33,443 nt of DNA, from the NCBI GenBank assembly GCA_964457685.1, contig CAYWFS010000024.1, positions 1 through 33,443 on the forward strand, in the 5' to 3' direction. Positions 23,565 through 31,402 of the stretch are shown here, piece by piece. How positions within the stretch are numbered: position 1 is the first letter of the stretch; each line of letters begins with the position of its first letter. Under the pieces are notes generated by a model, which was not told where the DNA came from, did no database searches, and saw only the letters and a program-made list of their open reading frames with translations. The stretch is from UMGS1696 sp964457685 (GTDB lineage: Bacteria > Bacillota > Clostridia > Oscillospirales > CAG-272). Both the position numbers and the translations under genes were made by a program.

Positions 23565-24116
23565 ATGAACGGCACAGTAAACTACGCAGAGTATACCGTT
23601 GAACAGAAGAGCGAGGGCAAATACCTCAAGAATAAGCTCACACTTATAGGTATATACTCACTTCTCGTTATTATCTATATCGGAATCTTGGTAGTACTCA
23701 GCAATCTCGGAGTTCTTTTTGCGATAATCACGCTTCCGTTTGTTCCGCTTACCATTATGGTACTTCGTAATCTTACCTGGAACCGCTATGTTAAGTTTGA
23801 ACACAGATACGAAATATCAAACGCAAAGCTCAAGATATTCAATCTTTACGGCAAGAAGGAAGAGCTTGTATTTGAAAATCTTCTTTCCGAGTTTTCCTCA
23901 ATCGGTCCCATGGATGAGGAATACAGAGATCAGTGGGAGAAGGCGGACAAGATTCTCGACCTCAGAGGAAGCTACAAGTCCGATGAATCCTACTACGCAA
24001 GACTTGAAAAGGACGGAAAGACGCTTGTTGTACGCTTTGAAGCAATAAACAAGATGATAAAGTCCATGAAGTTCTACAACTCATCTAACACAGTTGTAAA
24101 AGAAATGAAGTTCTGA
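23565..24116 (+). CDS. Two-helix membrane protein, unknown function
   Basis: 183 residues, AAGGAGAC before the ATG. A polar N-terminus of about 24 residues is followed by two membrane helices (LTLIGIYSLLVIIYIGILVVL and LGVLFAIITLPFVPLTIMVL). A cytoplasmic domain of about 110 residues follows, with HRYEISNAKLKIFNLYGKKEEL and later KTLVVRFEAINKMI. The two-helix plus small beta-rich domain plan is like bacterial PH-domain/YcxB-type membrane proteins; this is a resemblance, not an assignment. Monocistronic, strong promoter, ends in a large structured terminator. Confidence 0.78.
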   Translation: MNGTVNYAEYTVEQKSEGKYLKNKLTLIGIYSLLVIIYIGILVVLSNLGVLFAIITLPFVPLTIMVLRNLTWNRYVKFEHRYEISNAKLKIFNLYGKKEELVFENLLSEFSSIGPMDEEYRDQWEKADKILDLRGSYKSDESYYARLEKDGKTLVVRFEAINKMIKSMKFYNSSNTVVKEMKF

Positions 24117-24122
24117 CAAATC

Positions 24123-24222
24123 AAAAAGCCCGAGCGGAGAGTGAACCGACCTCCAAATCGTTAGATTTTTGGTCTAACCTTTGGATGACGGTTCAAAAGG
24201 TTCATGCCGCGGGGCTTTTTTT
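24123..24222 (+). terminator. Unusually large nested hairpin with terminator base
   Basis: The outer stem AAAAAGCCC (24123-24131) with GGGCTTTTT, plus GCGG/CCGC, forms the terminator. Inside it three perfect stems nest: TGAACCG/CGGTTCA (24142-24148 with 24189-24195), TCCAAA/TTTGGA (24152-24157 with 24180-24185) and GTTAGA/TCTAAC (24160-24165 with 24173-24178). A second GGTTCA at 24199-24204 can compete for TGAACC. Confidence 0.75.
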
Positions 24223-24223
24223 G

Positions 24224-24324
24224 CTTTAGGGTAGAGCATATAAAATGGGATTTACGATTTCCATAAATCGTTAGGAAAGGGATTTAATTTGCCCAAACCC
24301 TTTGGATTCGACATTTTTTGCAAT
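24224..24324. other. Intergenic stretch with two small hairpins and partial repeat motifs
   Basis: ACGATTT/AAATCGT (24254-24260 with 24265-24271) and AAAGGG/CCCTTT (24276-24281 with 24298-24303) are possible stems. AAATCGTTAG and CCTTTGGAT each occur both here and in the nested hairpin to the left, in the same order, as if a degraded copy lay here. No coding frame. Confidence 0.45.
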
Positions 24325-24357
24325 AAAAAAACCCGAGGCATAATTGCTTCGAGTTTT
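24325..24357 (-). terminator. Terminator of the rplM-rpsI operon
   Basis: On the minus strand, AAAACTCGAAGC pairs with GCCTCGGGTTTT (two mismatches), then T7, 22 nt after the rpsI stop. Confidence 0.85.
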
Positions 24358-24378
24358 GTATATCCCATATGGGTGAAG

Positions 24379-24780
24379 TTATCTCTTGGAGAACTGGCTT
24401 GCACGACGAGCTGCCTTGAGACCGTACTTCTTTCTTTCCTTCATACGAGGGTCTCTTGTGAGGAAGCCTGCCTTCTTGAGAGAAGTACGATAGGTTTCGT
24501 CAGCGAGAAGAAGAGCTCTGGAAACGCCGTGACGGATAGCACCTGCCTGACCGGAGATACCGCCGCCCTGTACGTTAGCAACGATGTCGAACTTGCCTTC
24601 TGTACCTGTAACACCGAAGGGCTGGTTGATGATGAGCTTGAGTGTTTCGAGTCCGAAGTAGTCTTCTACATCACGACCGTTTATTGTAATCTTTCCGGAA
24701 CCGGGATAAAGTCTAACGCGAGCTACAGAGCTCTTTCTTCTGCCCGTACCATAGAAATAAGGTTTAGCACTTGTATACAT
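24379..24780 (-). CDS. rpsI: 30S ribosomal protein S9
   Basis: 133 residues. Typical S9: YGTGRRKSSVARVRL, GSGKITINGRDVEDYF, QGGGISGQAGAIRHGVSRALL and the conserved basic end LKAARRASQFSKR, which reaches the ribosomal P site. Second gene of the rplM-rpsI pair, 20 bp downstream of rplM, the universal order in bacteria. GGGTAGG precedes the ATG at a slightly long distance. Confidence 0.99.
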   Translation of the reverse strand: MYTSAKPYFYGTGRRKSSVARVRLYPGSGKITINGRDVEDYFGLETLKLIINQPFGVTGTEGKFDIVANVQGGGISGQAGAIRHGVSRALLLADETYRTSLKKAGFLTRDPRMKERKKYGLKAARRASQFSKR

Positions 24781-24800
24781 TAATTAATACCTACCCTTTC

Positions 24801-25235
24801 TTATATTTCAACTTCGTACGGAACAGGTTTCTGAGCCTGCTGCTTGTGTTCGCTGCCTGCGTATACCTTGAGTCTGGTGAGAGACTTTGCACCGATGGAG
24901 TTGTGGGGAAGCATTCCCTTTACTGCGAGTTCCATAGCGAGTTCAGGCTTTGTAGCCATGAGCTTACGGTAGGATGTTTCCTTAAGACCGCCGATGTAGC
25001 CGGAGTGTGTACGATGGAACTTCTGGTCAAGCTTCTTACCGGTAAGAACAGCCTGAGCGCAGTTGATGATGATAACGTGTTCGCCACAGTCAACGTGAGG
25101 TGTGAATTCGGGGCGATGCTTGCCGCGGAGAATGTTAGCGGCTGTAACTGCGGTTTTACCGAGAGGCTTGCCGGCAGCGTCGATGATGTACCAGCTGCGT
25201 TCAACAGTCTCGGGTTTAGCCATATATGTGGACAT
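24801..25235 (-). CDS. rplM: 50S ribosomal protein L13
   Basis: 144 residues, full length. L13 motifs: RSWYIIDAAGKPLGKTAVTAANILRG begins the protein, then FTPHVDCGEHVIIINC, TGKKLDQKFHRTHSGYIGGL, and AVKGMLPHNSIGAKSLTRLKVYAGSEH. GGAGG before the ATG. Transcribed from a consensus promoter through a leader of about 45 nt, which is too short for the structured L13 leader known in some Firmicutes. Confidence 0.99.
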   Translation of the reverse strand: MSTYMAKPETVERSWYIIDAAGKPLGKTAVTAANILRGKHRPEFTPHVDCGEHVIIINCAQAVLTGKKLDQKFHRTHSGYIGGLKETSYRKLMATKPELAMELAVKGMLPHNSIGAKSLTRLKVYAGSEHKQQAQKPVPYEVEI

Positions 25236-25286
25236 TCTGAATTCCTCCGATTAGAGATTATTGGATTATTTTTTTACAACGTATGA

Positions 25287-25315
25287 ATTATATCACTATC
25301 CCGTCTTTTTGTCAA
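25287..25315 (-). promoter_or_regulatory. Consensus sigma-A promoter of rplM-rpsI
   Basis: On the minus strand, TTGACA (25315-25310), 17-bp spacer, TATAAT (25292-25287) with TGA before the -10: a perfect match to consensus, as expected for ribosomal protein genes. Confidence 0.95.
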
Positions 25316-25416
25316 GGCTTTTTTGAAATTATTCTTAAATATTTTAATTTGGATGTGCAAAAGCTCTCGAAATCTCTCTTTTTCTCAGCTTCGTGCAGGT
25401 GCCTTTTTTAAAAATC

Positions 25417-25445
25417 TTGACTACTTGCCGTAAGTATGATACAAT
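25417..25445 (+). promoter_or_regulatory. Sigma-A promoter of the GH95 gene
   Basis: TTGACT at 25417-25422, 17-bp spacer, TACAAT at 25440-25445 with TGA before the -10. The leader is about 90 nt. Confidence 0.88.
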
Positions 25446-25541
25446 ACGATATACAGACTTTGTGTAAAATACGAAAAGATACTCTGCCCGACACAGTTTC
25501 AAGCCGAAATATGACGGGCATACGATAAAAAGGAGAATTAA

Positions 25542-27833
25542 ATGGAACTTTTTTACAAATCTCCCGCCAAAGAGTGGGTTGAGGCTCTGCCGCTTGGTAA
25601 CGGTCGTCTCGGAGCCATGGTTTACGGCGGTTACGCACATGAAATCATCCAGCTGAACGAAGAAACTCTCTGGAACGGTCGCTTTGACAAGAATGCGGAC
25701 AATCCCGAGTGTGCGGCACATCTTTCCGAAATAAGAGACGCTATCTTCTCACGCAACTACAAGCTCGGCGGTGAGCTTACTCAGAAGTACATGGTGTGCA
25801 GAGGTGTCGGCTCTCAGTCAGGTAATCAGCCCGACGGTGACTACGGCTCATATCAGACCGCAGGTGAGCTTCACCTCGACTACATCGTTAAGGACGAAAG
25901 CACCCTTTGCGACTACAGACGTGTGCTTGACCTCGACGGCGGACTTGCAAAGACGGAATACAAGCTTGACGGAATAAAGCACACAAACTATGTTTTCACC
26001 GCATTTTCAAAGGGTAAGCTTGAGGGCGGACTCGGTTGTCGTATCTCGGCAGACGGAAAATTCTCCGTAAAGGTATCCTACGATTGCCGTGACGCGGAGA
26101 TAAGCTACAATAACAATACAATATCCGTTAAAAAATCCTTCGTTGACTCCATCGCATTTGCGGCATACTTCGGAATCAAGTGCGACGGCGAGGTTGTGGC
26201 GGAAGAGGACGGAATACTTCTCCGTGACATAACCTATGCGGACATCTTCGGTGACGTAAGAACCACATATGTAAAGCCCGACAGAAACGGAACGATTAAG
26301 CCTGCAAACGACCCTGCCGCTCCCCTTGAAATATGCAGAAAGAGCGTATCCCGTGCGGCTCGTATAGGAGTTGAAGACCTTTACTCCGAAAGTGCATTGA
26401 TTCTCACCTCGTTCATGAACAGAGTAAAGCTTGCACTCAGAACCACAGACCGTTCTCCCGAATTGCTCCCCACAGACGAAAGAATCCTCCGCATGAGACG
26501 TGGTGAAAGCGATACGGGACTCATCGTGCTTTACTTCGCATTTGCAAGATACCTCCTCATCTGCTCCTCCTACAACTGCGTGCTTCCCGCAAACCTTCAG
26601 GGTATCTGGGCAGGCGGCTACACCAGTCCTTGGTCGGCAGACTACCATATTAATATAAATCTCCAGATGAACTACTGGCTTGCGGAAACCTGCTCTCTCC
26701 CCGAAATGACAAAGCCTTATGTTGACTACCTCCGCTTTATTTCCGACCACGGTAAGCGTACAGCGGAAATTCAGTACGGCATGAACGGTTGGGTAGCTCA
26801 CACCATTACAAACCCGTGGGGCTTCACTGCTCCGGGAGAGGGTGCGTCTTGGGGTTCGTTCATGTGTGCCGGTGCTTGGTGCTGTCAGCATATCATGGAA
26901 AGATACCGCTTCTCCCTCGATACAGACGTACTTCGTGACAACTACGATATTTTAAAGGGTGCGTGCGAATTCTTCCTTGACTTCCTCACGGTAGACCCGA
27001 ACACAGGCTATCTCGTTACCTGCCCGTCCAACTCCCCCGAAAACTCCTTCTTCACACCCGACGGTGACTGGTGCTCTATCTGTGCAGGTCCTACAATGGA
27101 CAACGAAATCATAAGAGAGCTGTTCAATAACACCGCAGAAGCCGCAGAAATACTCGGCATGGATGAAGAATTTGCGGCACTCCTTAAAGAAAAAGCATCT
27201 CTCCTCAGTCCCATCAAGATAGGCAAGCACGGTCAGATAATGGAATGGAACGAGGACTTTGATGAAGTTGAACCCGGACACAGACACGTCTCCCACCTCT
27301 TTGCACTCCATCCCGGCTGTGAGATAACAAGAAACACTCCCGAGCTTATGGAGGCGGCAAGAGTAACGCTTAACAGAAGACTTGCAGGCGGAGGCGGTCA
27401 TACAGGCTGGTCGAGAGCTTGGATAACTCTGTTCTTCTCCCGTCTCGGTGCAGGTGACAGCTGTCTTGACAATCTCTCAAAGCTCCTCGGAAAGAGTACA
27501 CTCCCGAATATGTTCGACACACATCCCCCGTTCCAGATAGACGGTAACTTCGGCGGCGGTGCTGCTGTAGCTGAAATGCTCATCCAGAGCCACGACGGAA
27601 AGATAACACTTCTCCCCGCACTTCCCACAGACGAGGATTGGCAGAACGGCTCCGTTGAAGGACTGTCTGCAAGAGGCGGTATCACCGTAAGCTTTGAGTG
27701 GAGACGCGGCAAGGTCGTTAAGTTCAGACTCAGCTCAAAGAAGGATACGGAAGCGGTGCTTTGCGTAAACGGTAAGGAGCATAAGTGCAAGATTTCCGCA
27801 GACAGACCGCTTATCTACGAGCTTCTTGCGTAA
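25542..27833 (+). CDS. Glycoside hydrolase family 95 (alpha-L-fucosidase type)
   Basis: 763 residues, AAGGAGAA before the ATG, no signal peptide. GH95 landmarks: PAKEWVEALPLGNGRLGAMV (9-28), NEETLWNG (39-46), LQGIWAG, the catalytic Asn pair in HININLQMNYW (N371, N373), the general acid E500 in CPSNSPENSF, GHTGWSRAW (619-627) and QIDGNFGG with base D667. These match N421, N423, E566 and D766 of the Bifidobacterium enzyme AfcA. The family cleaves alpha-1,2-fucose from glycans such as fucosyllactose; some members are alpha-L-galactosidases. A cytoplasmic enzyme here would act on imported fucosylated oligosaccharides. Start of a likely three-gene unit. Confidence 0.95.
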   Translation: MELFYKSPAKEWVEALPLGNGRLGAMVYGGYAHEIIQLNEETLWNGRFDKNADNPECAAHLSEIRDAIFSRNYKLGGELTQKYMVCRGVGSQSGNQPDGDYGSYQTAGELHLDYIVKDESTLCDYRRVLDLDGGLAKTEYKLDGIKHTNYVFTAFSKGKLEGGLGCRISADGKFSVKVSYDCRDAEISYNNNTISVKKSFVDSIAFAAYFGIKCDGEVVAEEDGILLRDITYADIFGDVRTTYVKPDRNGTIKPANDPAAPLEICRKSVSRAARIGVEDLYSESALILTSFMNRVKLALRTTDRSPELLPTDERILRMRRGESDTGLIVLYFAFARYLLICSSYNCVLPANLQGIWAGGYTSPWSADYHININLQMNYWLAETCSLPEMTKPYVDYLRFISDHGKRTAEIQYGMNGWVAHTITNPWGFTAPGEGASWGSFMCAGAWCCQHIMERYRFSLDTDVLRDNYDILKGACEFFLDFLTVDPNTGYLVTCPSNSPENSFFTPDGDWCSICAGPTMDNEIIRELFNNTAEAAEILGMDEEFAALLKEKASLLSPIKIGKHGQIMEWNEDFDEVEPGHRHVSHLFALHPGCEITRNTPELMEAARVTLNRRLAGGGGHTGWSRAWITLFFSRLGAGDSCLDNLSKLLGKSTLPNMFDTHPPFQIDGNFGGGAAVAEMLIQSHDGKITLLPALPTDEDWQNGSVEGLSARGGITVSFEWRRGKVVKFRLSSKKDTEAVLCVNGKEHKCKISADRPLIYELLA

Positions 27834-27878
27834 ATCAAGACATTAAAATAACGAAATAAACGAAAGGGGGACGTGGCT

Positions 27879-30800
27879 GTGCATAGGAGAATCGTTTTTG
27901 TACTCTCCTTGTTCATCATTTTAATATATACATCTGTCTGTGTCTCGGCGGCAGGAAAGTCTGCGTTCGTCTTTTCCGAGACAGGCTTTGACGGAGACGA
28001 GACGGAGGTGTTTCTTCCGACAGACGGCGAAAAGACCGCACTGTTCACTCTTGAGGACGGAGGCTGGTATTTCTACGGACTTAATTCCACAACGGGAAAA
28101 AGCTCAAAAAACGGCATTCCGTATGTGTATTCCGTAGTCGGAAAGTACGCTTCATACGACTTCGAGGAAAAAAGCCATAAAACAGAGCTTATGATAGACC
28201 TGTCGAGGAATGCGTATTCACTTGACGGCTACTCCACACTCAGCTTCGGTATATCAATAGTAGGTGAAAACAGCATAGAATATGACGTTTCAACTACGGT
28301 ATATACATCAAGCGGATATGCGGAGGGAGAGACAAAGGTCGGAGTAGGCTGGAATCTGTACTCGATAGACATAAGAGAGCTTGAGGGTGCGGCTTCCCAT
28401 ATAAAGATAAGCGTGTCCTATGATGAGGAAATACCGACGAGTATAAGAGTGTCCTCTCCGTATGTGTCTACGGAAACGAAAAACGGCTTTGCTATGGCGG
28501 AGAAATACCTGACAACGTCACTGACAGCAAGCGAGGGACTCTTTATACAGAAAAGCGGAAGAATAAAGCCCGAAAACAGCCGTGCAATCCTCGGTGGAGA
28601 CTTTGCTCTTATAAACGGAGAGCTTGACGGCTGTGAAAACGAAAACGTGTACTTTGAGTTTTCGATAAGCGGAGTGGAGTCGGGAAACTTTACCGTTTTG
28701 CTCCAAAATTCGGACGGAGAGGACATCGCTCAGTCAAAAAAGATTTCCATAGACGAAAGCACGAAAAGCTTTGCCGTTCCGATAAAGGTGAGCGGAGAGG
28801 TATCGTCATATACTCTTGTGTTCGATAACATCGACTGCGACGTTTTCTTCGTACTCGATTACATAAGGCTGCACCGATTTGACATAGAACCCGCAAAGTC
28901 GGAGAGCGGACTCGGACAGATAACGAAGATGAAACGAAGCTCTGACGGGGTAGTGTTTACGGGAGAGATGGAAAGAGCCGCAGCAAGAGAATACTCCGAA
29001 AGCGGTGACGGACTTATACATTTCTATTCCGTACCTGTCGAGCATATGAATGACCTCGAATATGCGACAGAGCTTGGTCAGATAAAGCTGACTACGGTGT
29101 TTGAGTATACAGCTCAGGTAAGCGATACCGTTGGAATGATGTTTTTCGCAGGTGTGATTGACGGAGACGGTGTCATACTTCCAATATCAAAGCCGAGATT
29201 TGTCGATTCAGACTCGGCAGTGTACCTTTCCGACAGTGTGAGCAGTGGAGTTGTCACGGGACTTTATGACCCTGCTCCCGTAGGTGCGTTTGAGTCAAAC
29301 ATATCTACGGTAATGACGGAGGTATCCCTCGATTCTCTCATAAGCAAGTCATCCGATAAAACCGTTTCGGTGAAATATACGGACAAGAACGGTGAGACCT
29401 GTGAGCTTCTGCTTGACCGTGACACACTTTCCGAGCTTGACAGCGACATTGAGTTTTATACGACCGCAGGGGTCAGAGTGTACATACGTCTGCTTACCTC
29501 ATCGTCGGAAAACTCTCTTGTGTCCGCAGTTGTTAGCTTCTTCTCCGAAAGATACCCCTCCGTAATGGGTTATGCGGTGGGAGAGCAGGCAAACCTTAAC
29601 TCTACCATGGAAAGCTTCTCGGGTGGCAGGGAAGACTACACTGTTGAGGACTATGTGTCCGAGCTTGCACTGTTTTACAGAACCGTGTACGACTCCTCCC
29701 CCGATTCAAAGGCTGTCATAGTTCCGCTGTCGTCTGACGATGGAGATATATCGCTGTCTCTTCTTTGCGTTATGCTTGCTTCCCGACTTGACGATATAGG
29801 GGATATTCCGCTTGTGCTTATGCCCGAGAGTGAGCTTATGACCGAGGGAAAGGAAAACGAAGCATATCACACACTTTCCATGATAAACGAGCTTGAGTGT
29901 GGAAGCGTAGACGGTATAGTTTACTTCTTCCGCCCTACCTATGACGATATTTCGGAAAAATATGCCGAATATAAGTCAGGCGGAGAGGGAGAGCTTACCC
30001 TTACGGAATATGCCGCCAATATGTTTGCCTCCTATGCATCGTCTCTTGCGGGAAGCAGAACATTGTGCGTGCTGTTTTCACTTGACAACACAAGCCTGAG
30101 AAACAGTCACGACTTCTACTCCGTGCTGAAAAAAGCAGACGAAAGCTCATCCCATGTCTACGATTCGGCGGCAAAAAGGCTTGGCAGTTCAGAAAGAGTC
30201 GGGGCTGAATATGTGCTTTGCGACTTTTCCGACAAATACTATGCAGACGGATGGATGGCAGGCGGCGGTGTCGAAAGCTGTATAACCAAAGAAAGCTCCG
30301 TACTTGGAGTTGACGGCAGAGTTCTTTCCGTAAGCTTCAAGTACGACAGCTACCCGACCGAAAACAGCGGATCTGCCGGAATAACTCTGTGCAATTTCGA
30401 GAAGCACGTTGACATGACAAATGCGGAATACATCGACTTTACCTTTGCTGTGATAGGCGGCGGTGAGTCTACGGTGGTGTTCGTACTCGGAAACGATGAT
30501 TCGAGAGCGGAATTCTATGCGGAAAATCCCGAGCATGGAGTAGAATACACATTCAGCTGTTCACTTGACGGCTACGAAGCACGGGATAACGTGGACTACA
30601 TCGGAATCATGGTGTACTCCGACGAAAACGTGAGCCTTGAGGTGTCCTCCGTAAGCGTGAGAAGCACAATTCTCGACGAGGACGGCATACGCTTGCTGTT
30701 TGAGGACGGAGGAGACGGAGATGCGGTACATATAGACTATAAGCTGCTTGCACTGTTTGCGTTTACCGTGGCTGCCGTATCGGTAATGGCATTCGTCTTT

Positions 30801-30917
30801 CTTTCAAAGCTTGATAAGGACGGAGCAGAGGAAGTGTCGGTCAAAAAAACAGGCGGCAGAGCTGCAATTAACACCCCGGGAGGAAGAAATGAGCAAAAAA
30901 ACAGATGGGAACAATAA
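27879..30917 (+). CDS. Large exported membrane-anchored protein, unknown function
   Basis: About 1012 residues from GTG at 27879, 8 nt after GGGGG; a GTG at 27873 is the alternative but only 2 nt from that site. An N-terminal signal (VFVLSLFIILIYTSVCVSAA) exports it, and a helix in the last 60 residues (LLALFAFTVAAVSVMAFVFL) anchors it with a basic tail. In between are beta-sandwich-like regions near both ends, and a middle part (about 440-740) with RVYIRLLTS, VMGYAVGEQANLNS, YVSELALFYRTVYDSSP and KAVIVPLSS, which reads like a TIM barrel related to glycosidases. No catalytic pair can be assigned. It follows the GH95 gene by 45 bp, so a role in surface glycan handling is inferred. Confidence 0.75.
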   Translation: MHRRIVFVLSLFIILIYTSVCVSAAGKSAFVFSETGFDGDETEVFLPTDGEKTALFTLEDGGWYFYGLNSTTGKSSKNGIPYVYSVVGKYASYDFEEKSHKTELMIDLSRNAYSLDGYSTLSFGISIVGENSIEYDVSTTVYTSSGYAEGETKVGVGWNLYSIDIRELEGAASHIKISVSYDEEIPTSIRVSSPYVSTETKNGFAMAEKYLTTSLTASEGLFIQKSGRIKPENSRAILGGDFALINGELDGCENENVYFEFSISGVESGNFTVLLQNSDGEDIAQSKKISIDESTKSFAVPIKVSGEVSSYTLVFDNIDCDVFFVLDYIRLHRFDIEPAKSESGLGQITKMKRSSDGVVFTGEMERAAAREYSESGDGLIHFYSVPVEHMNDLEYATELGQIKLTTVFEYTAQVSDTVGMMFFAGVIDGDGVILPISKPRFVDSDSAVYLSDSVSSGVVTGLYDPAPVGAFESNISTVMTEVSLDSLISKSSDKTVSVKYTDKNGETCELLLDRDTLSELDSDIEFYTTAGVRVYIRLLTSSSENSLVSAVVSFFSERYPSVMGYAVGEQANLNSTMESFSGGREDYTVEDYVSELALFYRTVYDSSPDSKAVIVPLSSDDGDISLSLLCVMLASRLDDIGDIPLVLMPESELMTEGKENEAYHTLSMINELECGSVDGIVYFFRPTYDDISEKYAEYKSGGEGELTLTEYAANMFASYASSLAGSRTLCVLFSLDNTSLRNSHDFYSVLKKADESSSHVYDSAAKRLGSSERVGAEYVLCDFSDKYYADGWMAGGGVESCITKESSVLGVDGRVLSVSFKYDSYPTENSGSAGITLCNFEKHVDMTNAEYIDFTFAVIGGGESTVVFVLGNDDSRAEFYAENPEHGVEYTFSCSLDGYEARDNVDYIGIMVYSDENVSLEVSSVSVRSTILDEDGIRLLFEDGGDGDAVHIDYKLLALFAFTVAAVSVMAFVFLSKLDKDGAEEVSVKKTGGRAAINTPGGRNEQKNRWEQ

Positions 30918-31305
30918 AAAATACGAGGGCTTTGACGAGAATATGTTCCCGGAGATCGAAGAAAAGGTAAATGTGGCGGCGGTAAGACCGTTTACAAAGT
31001 ACCGTGCGGCGGAGATGGTTCTCTGCATTCTGGCAATAGTTCTCGGACTTTTGTATCTGTATACGGATTATGTGTCTCTCGGAGTCCTCTTGCCTGCGTT
31101 CACCGTGGGAATGGCTGTTATAACCGTTCTGCGTGTCTTTGACGCAAAGAAAAGCGGACTCAAAGGCTGGGTTGCATATATATCCGCTGTGTTCTCGGGA
31201 CTTCTCACACTGCTTGTGGGCGGAGTGACTGTCGTTTATTTCAGAGATACAGCAGACACGGGACTTGTAAGTGCAATGATAAGCTCCGTTGTAAATCGTC
31301 TGTAA
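30889..31305 (+). CDS. Three-helix membrane protein
   Basis: 138 residues from ATG at 30889 with GGAGG 5 nt upstream, overlapping the previous gene by 29 bp. A polar N-terminus of about 45 residues is followed by three hydrophobic helices (MVLCILAIVLGLLYLY, LGVLLPAFTVGMAVITVL and WVAYISAVFSGLLTLLVGGV). No family recognised. The overlap implies co-translation with the large exported protein, perhaps as its membrane partner. Confidence 0.75.
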   Translation: MSKKTDGNNKKYEGFDENMFPEIEEKVNVAAVRPFTKYRAAEMVLCILAIVLGLLYLYTDYVSLGVLLPAFTVGMAVITVLRVFDAKKSGLKGWVAYISAVFSGLLTLLVGGVTVVYFRDTADTGLVSAMISSVVNRL

Positions 31306-31333
31306 ACAGAGCATAGCTCATGGCAAAAAAAGG

Positions 31334-31388
31334 AAAAGCGTGATACACGGTTACACTTAAAAGGTGTAAAGAGCGTCACGCTTTTTTT
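31334..31388. terminator. Bidirectional terminator between convergent genes
   Basis: AAAAGCGTGA (31334-31343) pairs with TCACGCTTTT, with an inner TTACACTT/AGGTGTAA stem and T7 after it. The A-run on the other side lets it serve the MATE gene ending at 31403 as well. Confidence 0.88.
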
Positions 31389-31402
31389 GTTTGGTTTTGT
31401 TT

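Larger units (their letters stand above)
25236..25541. other. Divergent intergenic region between rplM and the GH95 gene
   Basis: About 306 bp without a gene. It holds the rplM promoter (25287-25315), the GH95 promoter (25417-25445) and, in the GH95 leader, a hairpin pairing TGCCCG (25485-25490) with CGGGCA (25515-25520). Nothing else was recognised. Confidence 0.75.

Noticed and set aside
24123..24222. tRNA or T-box leader suggested by GGTTCA and GCCGCGG near a terminator
   Set aside because: No acceptor/anticodon layout, no specifier loop, and no plus-strand gene follows; the stems nest as one long hairpin.
25236..25290. L13 autoregulatory leader before rplM
   Set aside because: The leader is only about 45 nt from the consensus promoter, and no matching stem structure is visible.
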